A stretch of DNA of 64,000 nt from Linanthus parryae (GCA_023055425.1 JALGPY010000004.1:112447504-112511503), one strand, 5' to 3'. Shown: positions 1 through 12,188, counted from the stretch's first letter. Notes: a model not told the origin generated them from the letters alone. Numbers and translations are program-made.

Positions 1-156
1 AGGCTGTAGAAGAAACTTCTTTCTTTCGGCTTACAAAGAACTGAATTGTCAAACACTATGTCACTTGCAAGATTACAGTGTTCTATTGTGAAACTGTTTA
101 CATATATGGCATACTCACATTGGATCAACGTATACCGGTCCAATGTAATTATGCAG

Positions 157-205
157 ATTTCTCTACAATGGAAAGATTTTGTTGGCATCTAATGATACGT
201 TGGCA
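157..205 (+). pseudogene. Jacalin lectin last-exon remnant
   Basis: After an intact-looking AG acceptor (position 156) the frame reads ISLQWKDFVGI and then hits two stops. It matches the start of the last exon of the intact lectin at 22362 (ISIQWVDEEFVGIEGY). Only this short piece is recognisable, so it is probably the end of a decayed lectin copy that lies mostly left of the window. Positions 206-440 hold nothing else that I recognise. Confidence 0.55.
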
Positions 206-449
206 CCTTTTTGTGTATTTTCTGTAATCCCCATTCAGATATAAAGAGTAAAGTTTTGTAACAACATGTTAGTACAAAAATACTACAGTACTAACTAGTA
301 TCATTTAAATTTCACTAATCTTTGAATAGTTAATGATAAAAAGTATGGTGTTAGACGGGGTCGTTCCGGGCATAGCACAAATTACCGATTAAAAACAAAG
401 ATTGATACAAATCATAGGACCCAAAACGTAACCAAGAGTGTTACTTCAT

Positions 450-500
450 GTCCCACATCGAGACTAGACTCAAGGATGAAGAGAGAAAGCTGCTTATAAA
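450..500 (+). promoter_or_regulatory. snRNA-type USE + TATA promoter upstream of RPB4-like gene
   Basis: GTCCCACATCG at 450-460 is an exact match to the plant snRNA upstream sequence element (RTCCCACATCG). TATAAA follows at 495-500. The gap from USE to TATA is about 33-34 bp, the spacing known for Pol II-type snRNA genes; Pol III types are about 10 bp shorter. The expected start would be near 525, only ~25 bp before the RPB4 ATG. No U-snRNA sequence is recognisable there. The same motif also occurs in TRIM LTRs, so an LTR origin is the alternative. Confidence 0.5.
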
Positions 501-549
501 CTAAATCCCCTGGCGCTACTCGCCTTTATCTGATTAATCAACAAAGAGC

Positions 550-972
550 ATGTCTGGAGAAGAGGGAAAAATTGCAATTGAGTTGTTGGGAATTGGAGAT
601 GAGTTGTTTACTAATGCCAAGTGCTTGATGAATAGTGAAGTTGCACTGATTCTGGAACACAAGCTTCAGCAGCAGATGGCTGATGACGATTCAATCAACC
701 AAGTGTTTGAAAAGTCTCTCCGACACGTGCAACGTTTTGGTCAATACAAGAATCAAGATTCCGTCCGACAGGCTCGAGAAATCCTAAGTAGACATGATCA
801 TCAGTTGGACCAATTTGAGCTTTGCATACTTGGGGATCTTTGCCCAGAGACGGTGGATGAGGCTATAGCTATGGTCCCTTCTATTCGGGATACAAGACAT
901 GCCAAGACATTTGATGACGAGGCTATCAAGAAACTGTTGGATGACTTGTCAATGATCAAGAAATTTGAGTAA
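550..972 (+). CDS. NRPB4: DNA-directed RNA polymerase II subunit RPB4-like (NRPB4)
   Basis: The 140-aa protein matches plant RPB4 along its whole length and family size (about 138 aa). Recognised features are the N-terminal MSGEE, the KCLMNSEVALILEHK segment, the FELCILGDLCPETVDEAIAMVPS helix region near residues 90-112, and the acidic end DDEAIKKLLDDLSMIKKFE. RPB4 pairs with RPB7 as the stalk of nuclear RNA polymerase II and acts in initiation, stress transcription and mRNA export. The ORF is uninterrupted, whereas as I recall Arabidopsis NRPB4 has several introns. That suggests a processed retrocopy, although no poly(A) tail is left. The start is the first ATG after the TATA box. It could be the working gene or an expressed retrogene; reading-frame conservation argues against an old pseudogene. 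Confidence 0.85.
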   Translation: MSGEEGKIAIELLGIGDELFTNAKCLMNSEVALILEHKLQQQMADDDSINQVFEKSLRHVQRFGQYKNQDSVRQAREILSRHDHQLDQFELCILGDLCPETVDEAIAMVPSIRDTRHAKTFDDEAIKKLLDDLSMIKKFE

Positions 973-1388
973 TGTATAATGCTGTTTTTGCAAATTAGCT
1001 ATCGGCATTGTGGAGTTGCTTCAGGTTTCAGACATATAAATGACTTGCGTTGGGGTCTTTAAGTTCATAGTCAATTCAATTGATCTACTTGTTATTGTTA
1101 TTTAAATCCAGTAAACGACTTTTTTTGGAAGTGGAACAAATATAGTGTTTAGGCTCTAGTTGCTATTACTACTGCCTGAATATGAATTTTTTCGGTGTTC
1201 TCATAGATTAGATAGGAAATAAGGGTCAATATTTGACAATGTATCTACTACTTTATATCGGATTTGTTACTACCATTGCATTGGATCTGTATATTTGAAA
1301 CGATTAATAGTGCTATACCATGCCGAACCTCAGTCTGACCATAGTAATGTAAATTCGAAGAACTATACAAACTTAATTGGTGACGACC
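973..1388. other. 3' flank of RPB4-like gene, no gene seen
   Basis: AT-rich sequence between the RPB4-like stop and the next lectin remnant. It contains the presumed RPB4 3' UTR. No convincing ORF or RNA gene is visible. Confidence 0.5.
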
Positions 1389-3057
1389 GAAGAAGCTTCC
1401 TAGCAACATGGAAGGATTCATATCATTAGTTCGTACATGCCCAGCGGATATATCACTCAAGTAACTACCCACCCAATGTGATGCCAAAAATGCAGGTATC
1501 TGCTCAATCCACAATACAATTTCAAACCGTAAACCATGACTCCATGAGAATGGTAAGTATAATACTTAAAGAAGTTTGGATGTCCTGGAGCATTTTTGCA
1601 GACGAAACATTTTGAGTCTTACATAGACGTTCAAAATTAATGCATTTTTTGAACCTTACGAAGCTGCTGGGCTTGGCATCCTAATATACACTAGAGATTT
1701 CAGCACCCAGTGCAGCATATAACAGACAGGCTGATTTTGTCAAAAACATGGCTTGCTATATGATCTGTAACTAGATCAAATTTAGTTGAATGGTTTGACA
1801 TACCCGGAAATTTTAGCACAATGCAGGAACCCAATATTTTGTGAAACTAAAGAATTTCACATTTGCAAATGCGAGAGTACAAAAACAACTTGTCACATCC
1901 TAGTGTTAAGCCTTAACGGAAGAGCTACTTCATGTAAGCCATAGGTTTCCCTTCCCTGCAACCCCATGAAATGACTTGTCATGTTTCTTACAGAGTGTAA
2001 TTTATCTTGAGATGTGATTATCTGGGATGCTTCAAGGAAGTGAGCGTCTAATAGTGTAGGTGGAAGTTTTTTAGTTCAGAGAAAAGAACTTGACTTAATA
2101 ATTGGTTTCTGTTTGGTTTGTCTGTTTGAAAGGTTAATGCCACAGACCAATACTTACTGGGTGTGCTGAAGTTTTTTTATTCGTAGGATGACCGATGCGG
2201 AACTCTTTTATGAACATCTATAGATTGTTAAACACCAAATATGCTATCTAGCAAATATACACAGGTAGACAGCTGATACTCATGGTTGCACTTGCACATA
2301 AAAGCATTCTGGTAGGCAACAAGCAGAGAAATAAAACGATGAAGTTTTAACTGAATATTGGTAGGGGCTGCGCGGACGCAGGCCCCCGCTGCAACAAATA
2401 ATGACGTAGACTCCACCGCTTGGGCGGATCTTAGGCTAGTGCCCCTCCTAAGTGCAGTGGAGGTCACCAACCTAGGCCATGAGCCTTCTTGATCGCTCAT
2501 CGACCCCGTCCAGGTAAGTAATTTAACAGCAGCACCCAGCTCTCTTTAAATACTCCTGTACGTCTACTTCCTTGGTCTTGTGCTCCTCAGTACCGGTGTG
2601 GGACTTATAGCCAATAAAAGTTGCTAACAACTTCAATATTCTTTCTAGTTTCTACTACTGGTTGACACATGGGCTGTGTTGATTACCAAAACGGTTTTAA
2701 AAAAAGGTATAAAATTTTAAGAACTTTTTTTTTTGGAGTTATGTGTTGTCTGTCCAGGTAATTAGTAACTTACTTGGGGCATAGAGGTCTCCTGGCACGA
2801 CAAAGCACTTCCTACTTCTCTGCAACTAAAACGATTGAGCATTGCTGTTAAGTATTGTATTTCTCTTATTCTTTGTTAATGTGTCTTGTACTTCTGTAAT
2901 TATTCAGATTTCTCTCCAATGGCAAGAATTTATTGGCATCGGAGTTGAGGTTGTCAACTTCACAAATAAATGATCAGATGGATCACCTTGTACACAGACA
3001 TTGGGAAAATTGTCGTCTCTTACTGGAGGGAAGATTTTCGGCTTCCCGGGCGGTGGA
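1389..3057 (+). pseudogene. Decayed jacalin-related lectin gene (exons 2, part of 3, and 4)
   Basis: Three blocks line up, in order, with the intact lectin at 21304-22613. Block 1389-1553 is exon 2: it starts EEASSN, keeps GFISL, then loses the GPWG stretch and has in-frame stops; QCDAKNAGI is still readable, and it ends near a GTAAG donor. Block 1602-1636 is the start of exon 3 (TKHFESYIDVQ). Block 2908-3057 is exon 4 (ISLQWQEFIGIG...; later CTQT and LTGGKIFGFPG in shifted frames). Most of exon 3 is missing. Multiple stops and frameshifts make a product impossible. Block 2908-3057 is repeated at 30239-30385, inside the large segmental duplication. The stretch 1637-2150 shows nothing else. 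Confidence 0.8.
2365..2515 (-). repeat. GC-rich SINE-like segment
   Basis: A GC-rich block in AT-rich surroundings. On the minus strand it reads GGCCTAGGTTGGTGACCTCC and onward to a GC-rich tail, recalling a tRNA-derived SINE with box-like elements, but I cannot assign a family. A nearly identical copy is at 29680-29830 as part of the segmental duplication. Confidence 0.35.
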
Positions 3058-3402
3058 TTTGTGTAGTTTCTTTCATCTCTTATTTTTATTTTTTCGTTAG
3101 GAAAGTGATTGTTTCTGATGGCATGATGCTGGTAACTCAAAACTTATGTAGAAATTCCACAATAGCATGCACAGAGAATCATTCATGCCTTTTTTAGTAA
3201 TTTCAAACAAGAGAAAATCTAAGTACAACATATAAGTGCAACATACTCTTCACTTTTGTAACCATTCATCACTTTTGTAGTCACTGCATCTTAACAAAAT
3301 CCATCCACTGATGTAGTAGGCCTCTTGAGCTCCTCTGATGAATTATCAGAGAAATATCAGAAAAGCAACATAATCTTCGCAAATCAGGGGAGTGTAGTTT
3401 GG

Positions 3403-4130
3403 TTATAGCAAATCGTAGTAACCTGTGGCTCCACTTGAGCTCCTCTGATAAATGGTTTCCCCCATTCCATTCACGGCAATAACATACTGAAAACCAGCAT
3501 CATTCTTCTGAGCATACCTCCCCGCAAGAGAATGCGGGCTATCACTTTCTTCAGCTGGATCTACCAGAAACATCCTTAACATCACCCTCTTGGACCCTCC
3601 TTTGGAATCATCATCATTATACTTATGAATCATATGTTGAACATCCTCTTCGGAACACACAGATATAAGGGCATCTAGATCCTCCCCTGGGACCTGATAC
3701 TTAATTTTGTGAAGTTGGCTCCAAATCTCAGAGGTTTTCTTTCAAATTGTTCTTGGTGATGGAAACAAGGTGTGCTTCCCATCACATGGCCGTGGCATTA
3801 TCTTCCCCCCAAAGCTGTGCATAGGATCTCCATATCTTCATCATAAGAAGCTCTTGACCACATGTCCACATGACCACATGTCTGCTAGAGTGAATTAAGA
3901 CTAGTACACATTGCATCAGAAGAATGTTTAGCAGTAGTCTTTATTAGGCCATTCCTAGTGAAGTCCTTTTGCTCTGTTTCGGCAGCATATGGGTGCCCAT
4001 GCAATCCAATCTGCTACTATTGGTTCCAGAAGACTCAGAATCAATTCTTATACAAAGAGGCTGCTGCTGTTGGAAAACTGGCGAGAAGTCCTCACCCGTC
4101 TCCCAGAGACTCCGACTGCAACACCAAACG
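3403..4130 (-). pseudogene. Single-PB1 protein gene, broken copy
   Basis: The minus-strand 3' part (3403-3660) is open and encodes the end of a PB1 domain: CSEEDVQHMIHKYNDDD, then LRMFLVDPAEESDSPHSLAGRYAQ and FQYVIAVNGMGETIYQR. Further upstream the frame is broken. The segment that reads KKTS..FSDLEKKN in the intact relative (30753-31463) has lost about 15 bp near 3740, and the β1 region (LCSFGGK) is altered near 3805-3830. The N-terminal region is recognisable to about 4130, where the QSE..RD motif corresponds to the start of the double-PB1 protein. PB1 domains mediate protein-protein pairing. This copy is a pseudogene; its duplicate keeps more of the frame. Confidence 0.8.
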
Positions 4131-4344
4131 CATCATCCCAACCCTCTCTAATTTGACTAATTTGACTTAGGCACGGGTCTGTCTTATAAATAACTTTCTG
4201 TCTCCATCACTGAAGTGGAGTTCCGGCGCGGGACAAGTAATAACACTTATTAATTTGGAGCCAAATTATCTACTACCCTATATTGGATTTGTACTACCAC
4301 TGAATTGAATTTGTGAACGTGTGGTTGGGATAAGAAATAGAGAT

Positions 4345-4497
4345 CGATTTCTTGGCATCGGGGATAAGTTGGAAACTACACAAATGATAAGAGCGGCTCT
4401 ATTAATAGAAGATCGATCACATTGTACACAAACAGGGGAAAATTGCCGTCCCTTACTGGATGGATGATTGTCGGCTTCCGGTTTATCTGGAACGGAT
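4345..4497 (+). pseudogene. Jacalin lectin last-exon remnant
   Basis: One frame reads RSITLYTNRGKLPSLTGWM followed by IVGFRFIWNG, matching the intact lectin's SITLYTNKGKYGPFG...SLTGGKIVGFWG. The upstream part (FLGIG) is in another frame. No splice context or sugar-binding C-terminus remains. The same remnant recurs at 32700-32845 in the duplicate block. Confidence 0.7.
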
Positions 4498-5204
4498 GAT
4501 AGATTCTGATGTAAGGATGTTATCGCTTGAATATGGAAAATGCTAATTAACTGCTCTACAATAATATAATGCATGTCAATATGGTGCCCAATCTCTTGTA
4601 ACTGAGAACAGTAACTACGATAACATGCACGGAGAATCATTCATGACTTTTGTGATTTGAAACAAGAGAAAGTGTATGTACAACATATTAAGTAAGTCAG
4701 TACAATATTTTGGTTCTTGGTGAATCTCTTTAATCTTGAGTATTCATTCTCAGCCTAAAGAAAGGCTTTTCTTAATCCCTGAGCTTGAGCTGCAACTGGA
4801 GATAAACCGACAAACTCAATAGAGTATGCTGAGAATCTTCTTCGCCCAAGATCATCATTCATCCCGTCTGAGATCAAACAACTCTTTCACCATATTCTTC
4901 TTGGGTATGAACAAATTAAGAGACTTCTGACCCATCAAACCACCCCCCATTGCAACCCACAAATTACATTCTCTTCTCGTTACACCATGTACTTCTTTGC
5001 CAAACCGCCAACATCCAGTACTTGACATCCCTACAGCTCATCTCTAGTAACCCAAATCAGACAGAGTTCATTCCATAATTTGAGATTTGGAAGGAATTAG
5101 TTCATTCCATAATTTGAGATTTGGAAGGAATTAATGCAACACTTGTGCTCAATAGTAAAACCATTGCATTCACCACCACCACAACAACATCACACTGAAA
5201 ATAA

Positions 5205-6359
5205 TCATAATTTGTGCTGAGCATTCCTCCCCACAAGAGAATGCAGGCCATCATTTTCAGTTGGAGCTGCTACCAGAAATATCCGAAACCACTCGGACCC
5301 TCTTCTGAAATCTTCATCATACTCCTGAATCATATGTCGAAAATCCTCCTCGGAACACACAGATATCAGTGGATCTAGATCCTCTCCTGGAAGCTGATAT
5401 TTAATCTTGAAAAGGTGATCATTGCAAATAGCGGATATTTTCTTTTCAAGATCCCTAAAAGTCAAGTTGTTCTTCGTGATGGAAACAAGGTGTGTTTCTC
5501 CTCCAACATATCTAAGCTTCCCGTCACATGGTCGCGGCAATATTTCCCCCCCGAAGCTACACAAGAACTTCATCTTCTGATTTACAGAACCATCATTAGC
5601 TGTCTTCGTCGCGAGAGAATGCATCCTATCAATTCCAATTGGAACTACCAGAAATATCCTTAACATCTCAGAATCTCCTCTTCTGAAATCATCATCACAC
5701 TCCTGAATCATAATTTGGACATCCTCCTCGGAACACACAGATATTAGTGCATCTAGATCCTCCCCTGGGAGCTGATATTTTATTTTGTGAACTTGATTGC
5801 AAATCGCCAAGGTTTCCTTCTGTAGATCGCCAAAAGTAAAGTTTTTCTTGAAGGAAAGAATCTGTGTTTGTCCTCCAACATATGTAAGCTTCCCGTCACA
5901 TGGCCGTGGCATTATTCTCCCCCCGAAGCTGCACATGATCTTCATATTTTCATCATAACCATATGGCTTCTGGTGTGAATTAAGAGTAGTTCCCAAGGCA
6001 TTAGAAATAGGAATTGTTGGATCACAGCAACCTCCATCATGAGAATGTTGAGTAATATGTATTGGGCCATTCCCAGTGAAGTCCTCCTTATCATCTTGTC
6101 TGGGTAAGATATCATCAAAAGCCTTTTGCTCCGTTACTGACGCATATGACCTTCCATGCACATAATCAAAAGTAGTGCTAGTGGTTCCAGATGATTCAGA
6201 ATCTTTTCTTACCCAAAGAAGCTGATGTTGCTGGTAATAATCCATAGTAGGTGGCGCAGGTAACCGGCCTCCTCGACATCTGAAAACCCAGCCTGGAGAG
6301 AACTCCTCGCCAGTCTGCCGATCTCTGAAAAACTCCGACTGTAGCATCAAACCTAACAT
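5205..6359 (-). CDS. Tandem PB1-domain protein, copy A (no kinase domain)
   Basis: Complete 384-aa single-exon ORF with two PB1 domains (roughly residues 138-240 and 263-366). Each starts MK(I/F)xCSFGGxI(M/L)PRPCDGKLxYVGG and ends with the acidic OPCA motif KIKYQLPGEDLD..ISVCSEEDxxxMIQExDDD, then RIFLV. PB1 domains form heterodimers through OPCA acidic and basic surfaces. In plants this type is best known at the N-terminus of Raf-like kinases, but no kinase follows here. Compared with copy B (33481-34674) it lacks 13 residues near residue 47 and has one extra Asp in the second domain; both changes keep the frame. The Met at 6359 is used by both copies; the MDYYQQHQ Met is an alternative start. 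Substrate or partner unknown. Confidence 0.75.
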   Translation of the reverse strand: MLGLMLQSEFFRDRQTGEEFSPGWVFRCRGGRLPAPPTMDYYQQHQLLWVRKDSESSGTTSTTFDYVHGRSYASVTEQKAFDDILPRQDDKEDFTGNGPIHITQHSHDGGCCDPTIPISNALGTTLNSHQKPYGYDENMKIMCSFGGRIMPRPCDGKLTYVGGQTQILSFKKNFTFGDLQKETLAICNQVHKIKYQLPGEDLDALISVCSEEDVQIMIQECDDDFRRGDSEMLRIFLVVPIGIDRMHSLATKTANDGSVNQKMKFLCSFGGEILPRPCDGKLRYVGGETHLVSITKNNLTFRDLEKKISAICNDHLFKIKYQLPGEDLDPLISVCSEEDFRHMIQEYDEDFRRGSEWFRIFLVAAPTENDGLHSLVGRNAQHKL

Positions 6360-6595
6360 CCCAGCAGCGTTAAAAATTAAGTTTGTTGTTTATTATTGCG
6401 ACGATATATTCTTAATTCTAGCATGACAGGGTCTTTTAATACTAGTATTGCTTGGGACACAAGGGTCGTGCCCTATACTAATCCAACCTGAAGTACGAAA
6501 ACAAATTTCAAATATCGTCTCATTCTCCTAATCCTTGTCGGAAACCCATTGCCTGCAAAGCCCTAGTAGTTCTATAAAATATAAATACCCCCCAT

Positions 6596-6806
6596 CAGGG
6601 ACGGACCCAGAAAATTTTCGGAGGGGGGGCCATGTTAAATCCGAAAGGTAAAAGTTTAGTTCACAATGTTATTTTAGATGACATGGGGGGGGGGGGGGGG
6701 GACAAATACTTTTGTAAATATCCAGAAAAATTAGGGTAATATTTGCTATTCTTTGAAGTATAGGGGGGCTATGGCCCCTGGTGGATTCTACATGGGTCCG
6801 TTCCTG
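6596..6806. mobile_element. hAT-like MITE with CAGG(G/A)ACGGACCCA ends
   Basis: 211-bp element with terminal inverted repeats CAGGGACGGACCCA (6596) and TGGGTCCGTTCCTG (ends 6806), 13 of 14 bases paired. It contains a run of 17 G (6685-6701) and is followed by a run of 36 C (6808-6843). Target duplications are obscured by the C-tracts. Absent from copy B of the duplication, so inserted later. Confidence 0.7.

Positions 6807-6807
<1 letters not shown>

Positions 6808-6843
<36 letters not shown>
6808..6843. repeat. Poly(C) tract, 36 bp
   Basis: Uninterrupted run of C immediately beside the MITE end; the G17 run lies ~110 bp away on the same strand. Such runs are length-unstable and may be miscounted in the assembly. 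Confidence 0.9.
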
Positions 6844-6845
<2 letters not shown>

Positions 6846-6890
6846 ATTAACGTACACAACTCTTTCGCATAAAAATTGTGATATTGTCGA

Positions 6891-7997
<1,107 letters not shown>

Positions 7998-8079
7998 ATT
8001 GTCGATCAACGACGGCAATGGTCATGGTAATCTCTCTCTGTATAAGATTCATATAGAGATATGTTTTGAATTGGTGCAG

Positions 8080-8633
8080 GCAGAGGCTGGCAAGGCAGAG
8101 GAATGCATAAAAATGGGACCTTGGGGAGGTAAAAGGGACGGGCAACCTTGGTCATACTTGCCTCCTGCTAACTCAAGTCACTATTCGTCAAGGTCACGCC
8201 ATCTCTACAAAGAATTGTGGTTTTCATCTTCAACAATCTAAATATGCCGCAGATCTTCTTTTCAGAGCTGGTATGGCAGACTGCAAGCCATGTGTATCTC
8301 GCAGTTCCCCCAAGCAAGTATTATCTTCTAAAGATATACAGGCATTTCCTAATATATCTTTGTATAGAAGCCTTGTTGGAGCCCTACAATACCTTACTGT
8401 AACAAGGCATGATCTGTAGTTTGCTCCTCTCTGTTCACAAATTCACACATGACAAAGTTTGTCTGCAGTTTCTACATCAACCTCTTCCTCTCCGTTCTTT
8501 TTCAGTCTGTAAATGGCCCCTTTGGAGTTGAGAAAGAGAAGAATAATTCCATGTCCTCACTTACTGGAAGGAAGATGACGAGCTTCTCGGGAGCAAGCAA
8601 AAGCTTCATAAGCACCATTGGTACTGGTGGCAA
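8080..8633 (+). pseudogene. Jacalin lectin pseudogene split by a Copia fragment
   Basis: After a CAG acceptor at 8079, exon 2 reads AEAGKAEECIKMGPWGGKR then QPWSYLPP, the jacalin N-terminal strand with GPWG. At about 8175 it runs into unrelated Copia sequence (8221-8425). The lectin resumes at about 8508 with NGPFGVEKEKNNSMSSLTG and ends FSGASKSFISTIG, where the family would have a (Y/H)LDAIG-like sugar-binding loop. The central part of the domain is missing. The 3' end runs directly into a Copia LTR at 8634. No product is expected. Confidence 0.8.
8221..8425 (+). pseudogene. Ty1/Copia reverse transcriptase fragment
   Basis: Reads LHLQQSKYAADLLF then AGMADCKPC, and further on YRSLVGALQYLTVTRHDL followed by a stop. 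This is the RT-to-RNase H linker of Copia polyproteins. It lies inside the lectin pseudogene, on the strand opposite to the large Copia element that follows. No LTRs are attached. Confidence 0.75.
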
Positions 8634-9007
8634 TGATAAAAGTATGAGTATATGAAGATTTATGGAAAAACTATGAATATGAAGGTGAGAACAATTAGAG
8701 AGAAAAGATGAAATCTGATTCCATTGAAAATAATGACGATTTGGGTTTACATGGATATTTATATTAAGGAGAACCAACGGTCTCATTTGTGACCGTTGGG
8801 TGAGAATTTAAGGAGAGAGCATTCACAGATGCCTCTAGACTTTGTAACTTAATTCAAACAAGTCCATAGATATAACAGAGTGACCTCTTAGGATTATCTC
8901 TCAACAACACCTTTACTTCTTTAGTTCTTCAATCTGACCTCTGCTCTTTTGTTAATTGCATAATGACCACTTCTTCTATTACTCCTCAAAATTTTATGGC
9001 GGTGTAG

Positions 9008-10903
9008 TTACCATAAGTTTGTCTTTGAGAAACTGGAAATTGTAGTTGAGGAATCCCTTCGTGAAGATGCCAGCAACTTGATCTTTACCTGCAATAAACG
9101 GCACCCTAATGAGTTTCTTACAACTTTTTCTCTAACATAGTGGTAATCCAATTCAATGTGTTTGGTTTTAGAGTATTGAACTGGATTTGCAGACATAGCT
9201 ATGACAGAGATGCTATCACACCAAATTGTAGGAGCATGAGGAATTCTAAGACCAATTTCCATAAACATAGTTTGTATCCAAGAAATTTATGTTGCTTTGG
9301 TGGCAAAGGCCCTATATTCAGCTTCAGCTGAGGACCTAGCAATAGTGGGCTGTTTCTTTGAAGCCCAATGTATAGAATATTCGCCTAGATAGATTACCAG
9401 TCCAGTGGTGCTTCTTCTATCAGTTAGGTTACTATGTCAGTCAGCATCTCTATTTGCTTGTATGGGTAAGTGTCCTTTTTGATAGTGAATACCATGGGAT
9501 TTTTTTCCTTGGAGGTAGGTATCTCAAAATCCTTTTAGCAGCAATTAAACGTGTTTTAGTTGGTGCAGGCATAAATTGACATATATGGTTAACATCAAAA
9601 CAAGTGTCTAGTCTTGTAAAAAGTGAGATATTGTAATGCTCCAACAAACTTCCTGTAAGGAGTGAAATCATGCAACAAAGTTCCTTCATGAAGATGATAT
9701 TTGGCACCAGGAGACATGGGAGTGATGCATGTTTTCTAATGAGACATGTTGAACTTATCCAAGAGATCATGCACATATTTGGTTTGATGAACGAAAGAGC
9801 CAGTTTAGTTCTTTTGATTTCGAAACCCAGAAAATAGGTCAAAGGACCCAGATTTTCATGTCAAACTCAGTGTGAAACTTTTTTATCAAGAAGTTAATAT
9901 ATTCAGAATCACTACCTATTATGATGATATCATCCACAAATAATAAAAGGAGAGTGAGTTTGTTACCAGAATGCCTTAAGAACATGGAAGAGTCAGCTCC
10001 AGAAGCAATGAATTCCATAGAGAGTATGTAGAAAGTGAACCTTTCAAACCAAGGTCTTGGAGCATGTTTCAATCCATAGATTGATTTATGCAACTTGCAA
10101 ACATGATATGGAAAAGCAAAATTGACAAAACCATGAGGTTGTGTCATGTAAGCAACTTCTTTCAAATGTCCATGTAAAAAGTATTTTCACATCTAATTGA
10201 AGTAATGGCCAATCAAAAGTGGTAGCCATAATTAAAATAATTCTTAGTGTTGTGTGTTTGATGACAAGACTGAAAGTCTCAACAAAATATATTCCAGGAG
10301 TTTGATGAAAGCCCTTTGCAACAAGTCTGACTTTGTGTCTAGCACTAGACCCATCTGGTTATATTTGGTTATGTACACCCACTTGTTCCCAACAATGTTC
10401 GCATTGTGTGGTGGTTGAACAAGACACCAGGTGTTTTGTGTCACCAAACTGTTGTATTCATCTTTCATAGACATTTGCCAATGTTTGTGTTTATTGGCTT
10501 CATTGAAAGAAGTGGGTTCTTTGGTAGAAAAAATAACAAAGAAACCAACCTTTCTTTTAGATATACCAGATTTGCTTCTTGTTTTCATGTGATGTCCTCC
10601 TCCAATTTGTGTGGGAGCCTGAAAAGGAGCATGTTGCTCTTGATTGTGAGATGTATCCACCTCATAATTTGGATTTTGATTCATAGATACCCTCACAGGT
10701 GTGGTGTTAACTCCAGATGTGTGCATTTCTACCCTCGTGTCAACACCATCTGTGTGCATCTCATGTCTGGGACTTGCATTCATCATTGATGGTTTATTGT
10801 TATGGGACAAAGGCTCCTCACACATAGTGGTAGAAGGAGGAACAGTGGTATAACATGGAACATCACAAAACACAGTGGTGTGAGAGGATAAGTAGAAGAA
10901 CAA
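9008..10903 (-). pseudogene. Copia RT-RNase H, multiply frameshifted
   Basis: Minus-strand pieces in several frames. RT start at 10244-10903 has NEANKHKHWQMSMKDEYNSL and W(V)..TKYNQMG. RT core at 9839-10165 has GLKHAPRPWFERF and the catalytic box as LLLFVDDIII. RNase H and its linker lie at 9008-9842 (YFLGFEIKRT; WCDSISVIAMSANPV; KTKHIELDYHYVREKV). A frameshift near 9840 separates the RT core from YFLGFEI, and others lie near 10200 and 9400. Function is lost. Confidence 0.82.
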
Positions 10904-10940
10904 TGAGAATCTATTTGGGTAGTGTCTGAGTGATTATGAA

Positions 10941-11813
10941 TTAAATTTTCATGAAACTTACATCTCTACTGATGTAAGTTCTATGAGCAGATCTGTCATG
11001 ACATAAATAGCCTTTGTGTTGTGTGGAATAGCCAATGAAAACACAGTGTTTTTTTCTAGCATCAAGCTTGGAGTGTGTGTAAGGTCTCAGATAAGGGTAA
11101 CAAGTACAATCAAATGTTTTCAAAAAGTTTTAATCATGTTTCTTGTGAAAGAATATTTCAAAAGGAGACTTGTTATGTGTCACCTTACTTGGCATTCTAT
11201 TGATAAGATAAACAACAGTACATATAGCATGATACCACATAAATTTTGGCATAGAAGCATGTTATAAAAGAGTAATGGCAGTTTCAACTATATGTCTGTG
11301 CTCTTTTTCAGCCACACCATTATGTTGTGGAGTGTGAGGACAAGACATTTGATGTGAAATTCTACTGTTAGATAAGACATGTTGAAACATGTATGATATA
11401 TGTATTCAGCACCACCACCTGATCTAATTACACTTATTGAATCACCCAAATATTTTCAATATAAAGCTTGAATTTGGGAAAAACAAATGCAACATCAGAT
11501 TTGTGATATAAGCCAAATAGCCAGGTGTATCTAGAGTAGTCATCAATGAATACCACATAAAATTTGAAACCATTTAAAGATTTATCAGAAGAAGGACCCC
11601 ATACATCTGAGTGAAGCAATGACAAGGTTTTCTGAGAAGAAGTAACATATATAACTTGTAAGGCAATCTACACATCTTTCCTTCAAGGAAAGACTTGCAT
11701 AAAGAGTCTGAACAAGTAGAAGCAGGAATGAAAGGTAACATTTGATGTAAAATAACTTCAATTGGATGTCCTAATCTAGAGTGCCGGAGAGGAGCAGAAA
11801 ATGTGTGTCCCAA
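10941..11813 (-). pseudogene. Copia GAG-pre-integrase and integrase core, broken
   Basis: The GAG-pre-integrase piece reads HSRLGHP at 11574-11813. The integrase core (11434-11625) has LLHSDVWGPSS and YVVFIDDYSRYTWLFGL. The C-terminal part (10941-11123) has DCTCYPYLRPYTHSKLDARKK and FIGYSTQHKGYLC. The three parts are in different frames with stops between, so the enzyme is dead. Confidence 0.8.
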
Positions 11814-12188
11814 ATGTGCAGAGACTGGACTCTTAGAAAAGAAACCAGAGTGAATTGGAAAAAGACCATTTTTACACTGACCCTGCTAAAGGGTTTGACC
11901 TGTAGCCTTGTCTTGAATTGAAAAGGAAATAGAATAAAAAATGAATCGACAATTATGTTTATGCACATATAACATATTGGTTGCCAATTCATAAACAAGT
12001 AAAGTATTTGATAAACTAAAAGTATGATTAGGTGTGGATAAAAAGGCTTTACCAGGAGTGTGTGATTGGCAAAGTGTTACCATTACCAATTGCAACTTGA
12101 TCAGTCCCAGCATAAGGTTCATCCATATTCAAATTGTAAGTATCAGTAGTCATGTGGTTTGTAGCACCAGTATCAAAGAGCCAATAGG

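Larger units (their letters stand above)
2157..6590. repeat. Segmental duplication, copy A
   Basis: Homology to 29437-34890 begins near the shared sequence GTGTGCTGAAG and is close to colinear throughout: GC-rich SINE-like segment, lectin exon-4 remnant, single-PB1 gene, second lectin remnant, double-PB1 ORF and its upstream flank. After two MITE insertions (6596-7997) the similarity resumes briefly at 6844-6882 and 8005-8030. Orientation is the same in both copies, so this is a direct duplication. Confidence 0.85.

Noticed and set aside
1248..1514. 88-aa minus-strand ORF
   Set aside because: It is opposite a recognisable plus-strand lectin exon remnant and shows no domain.
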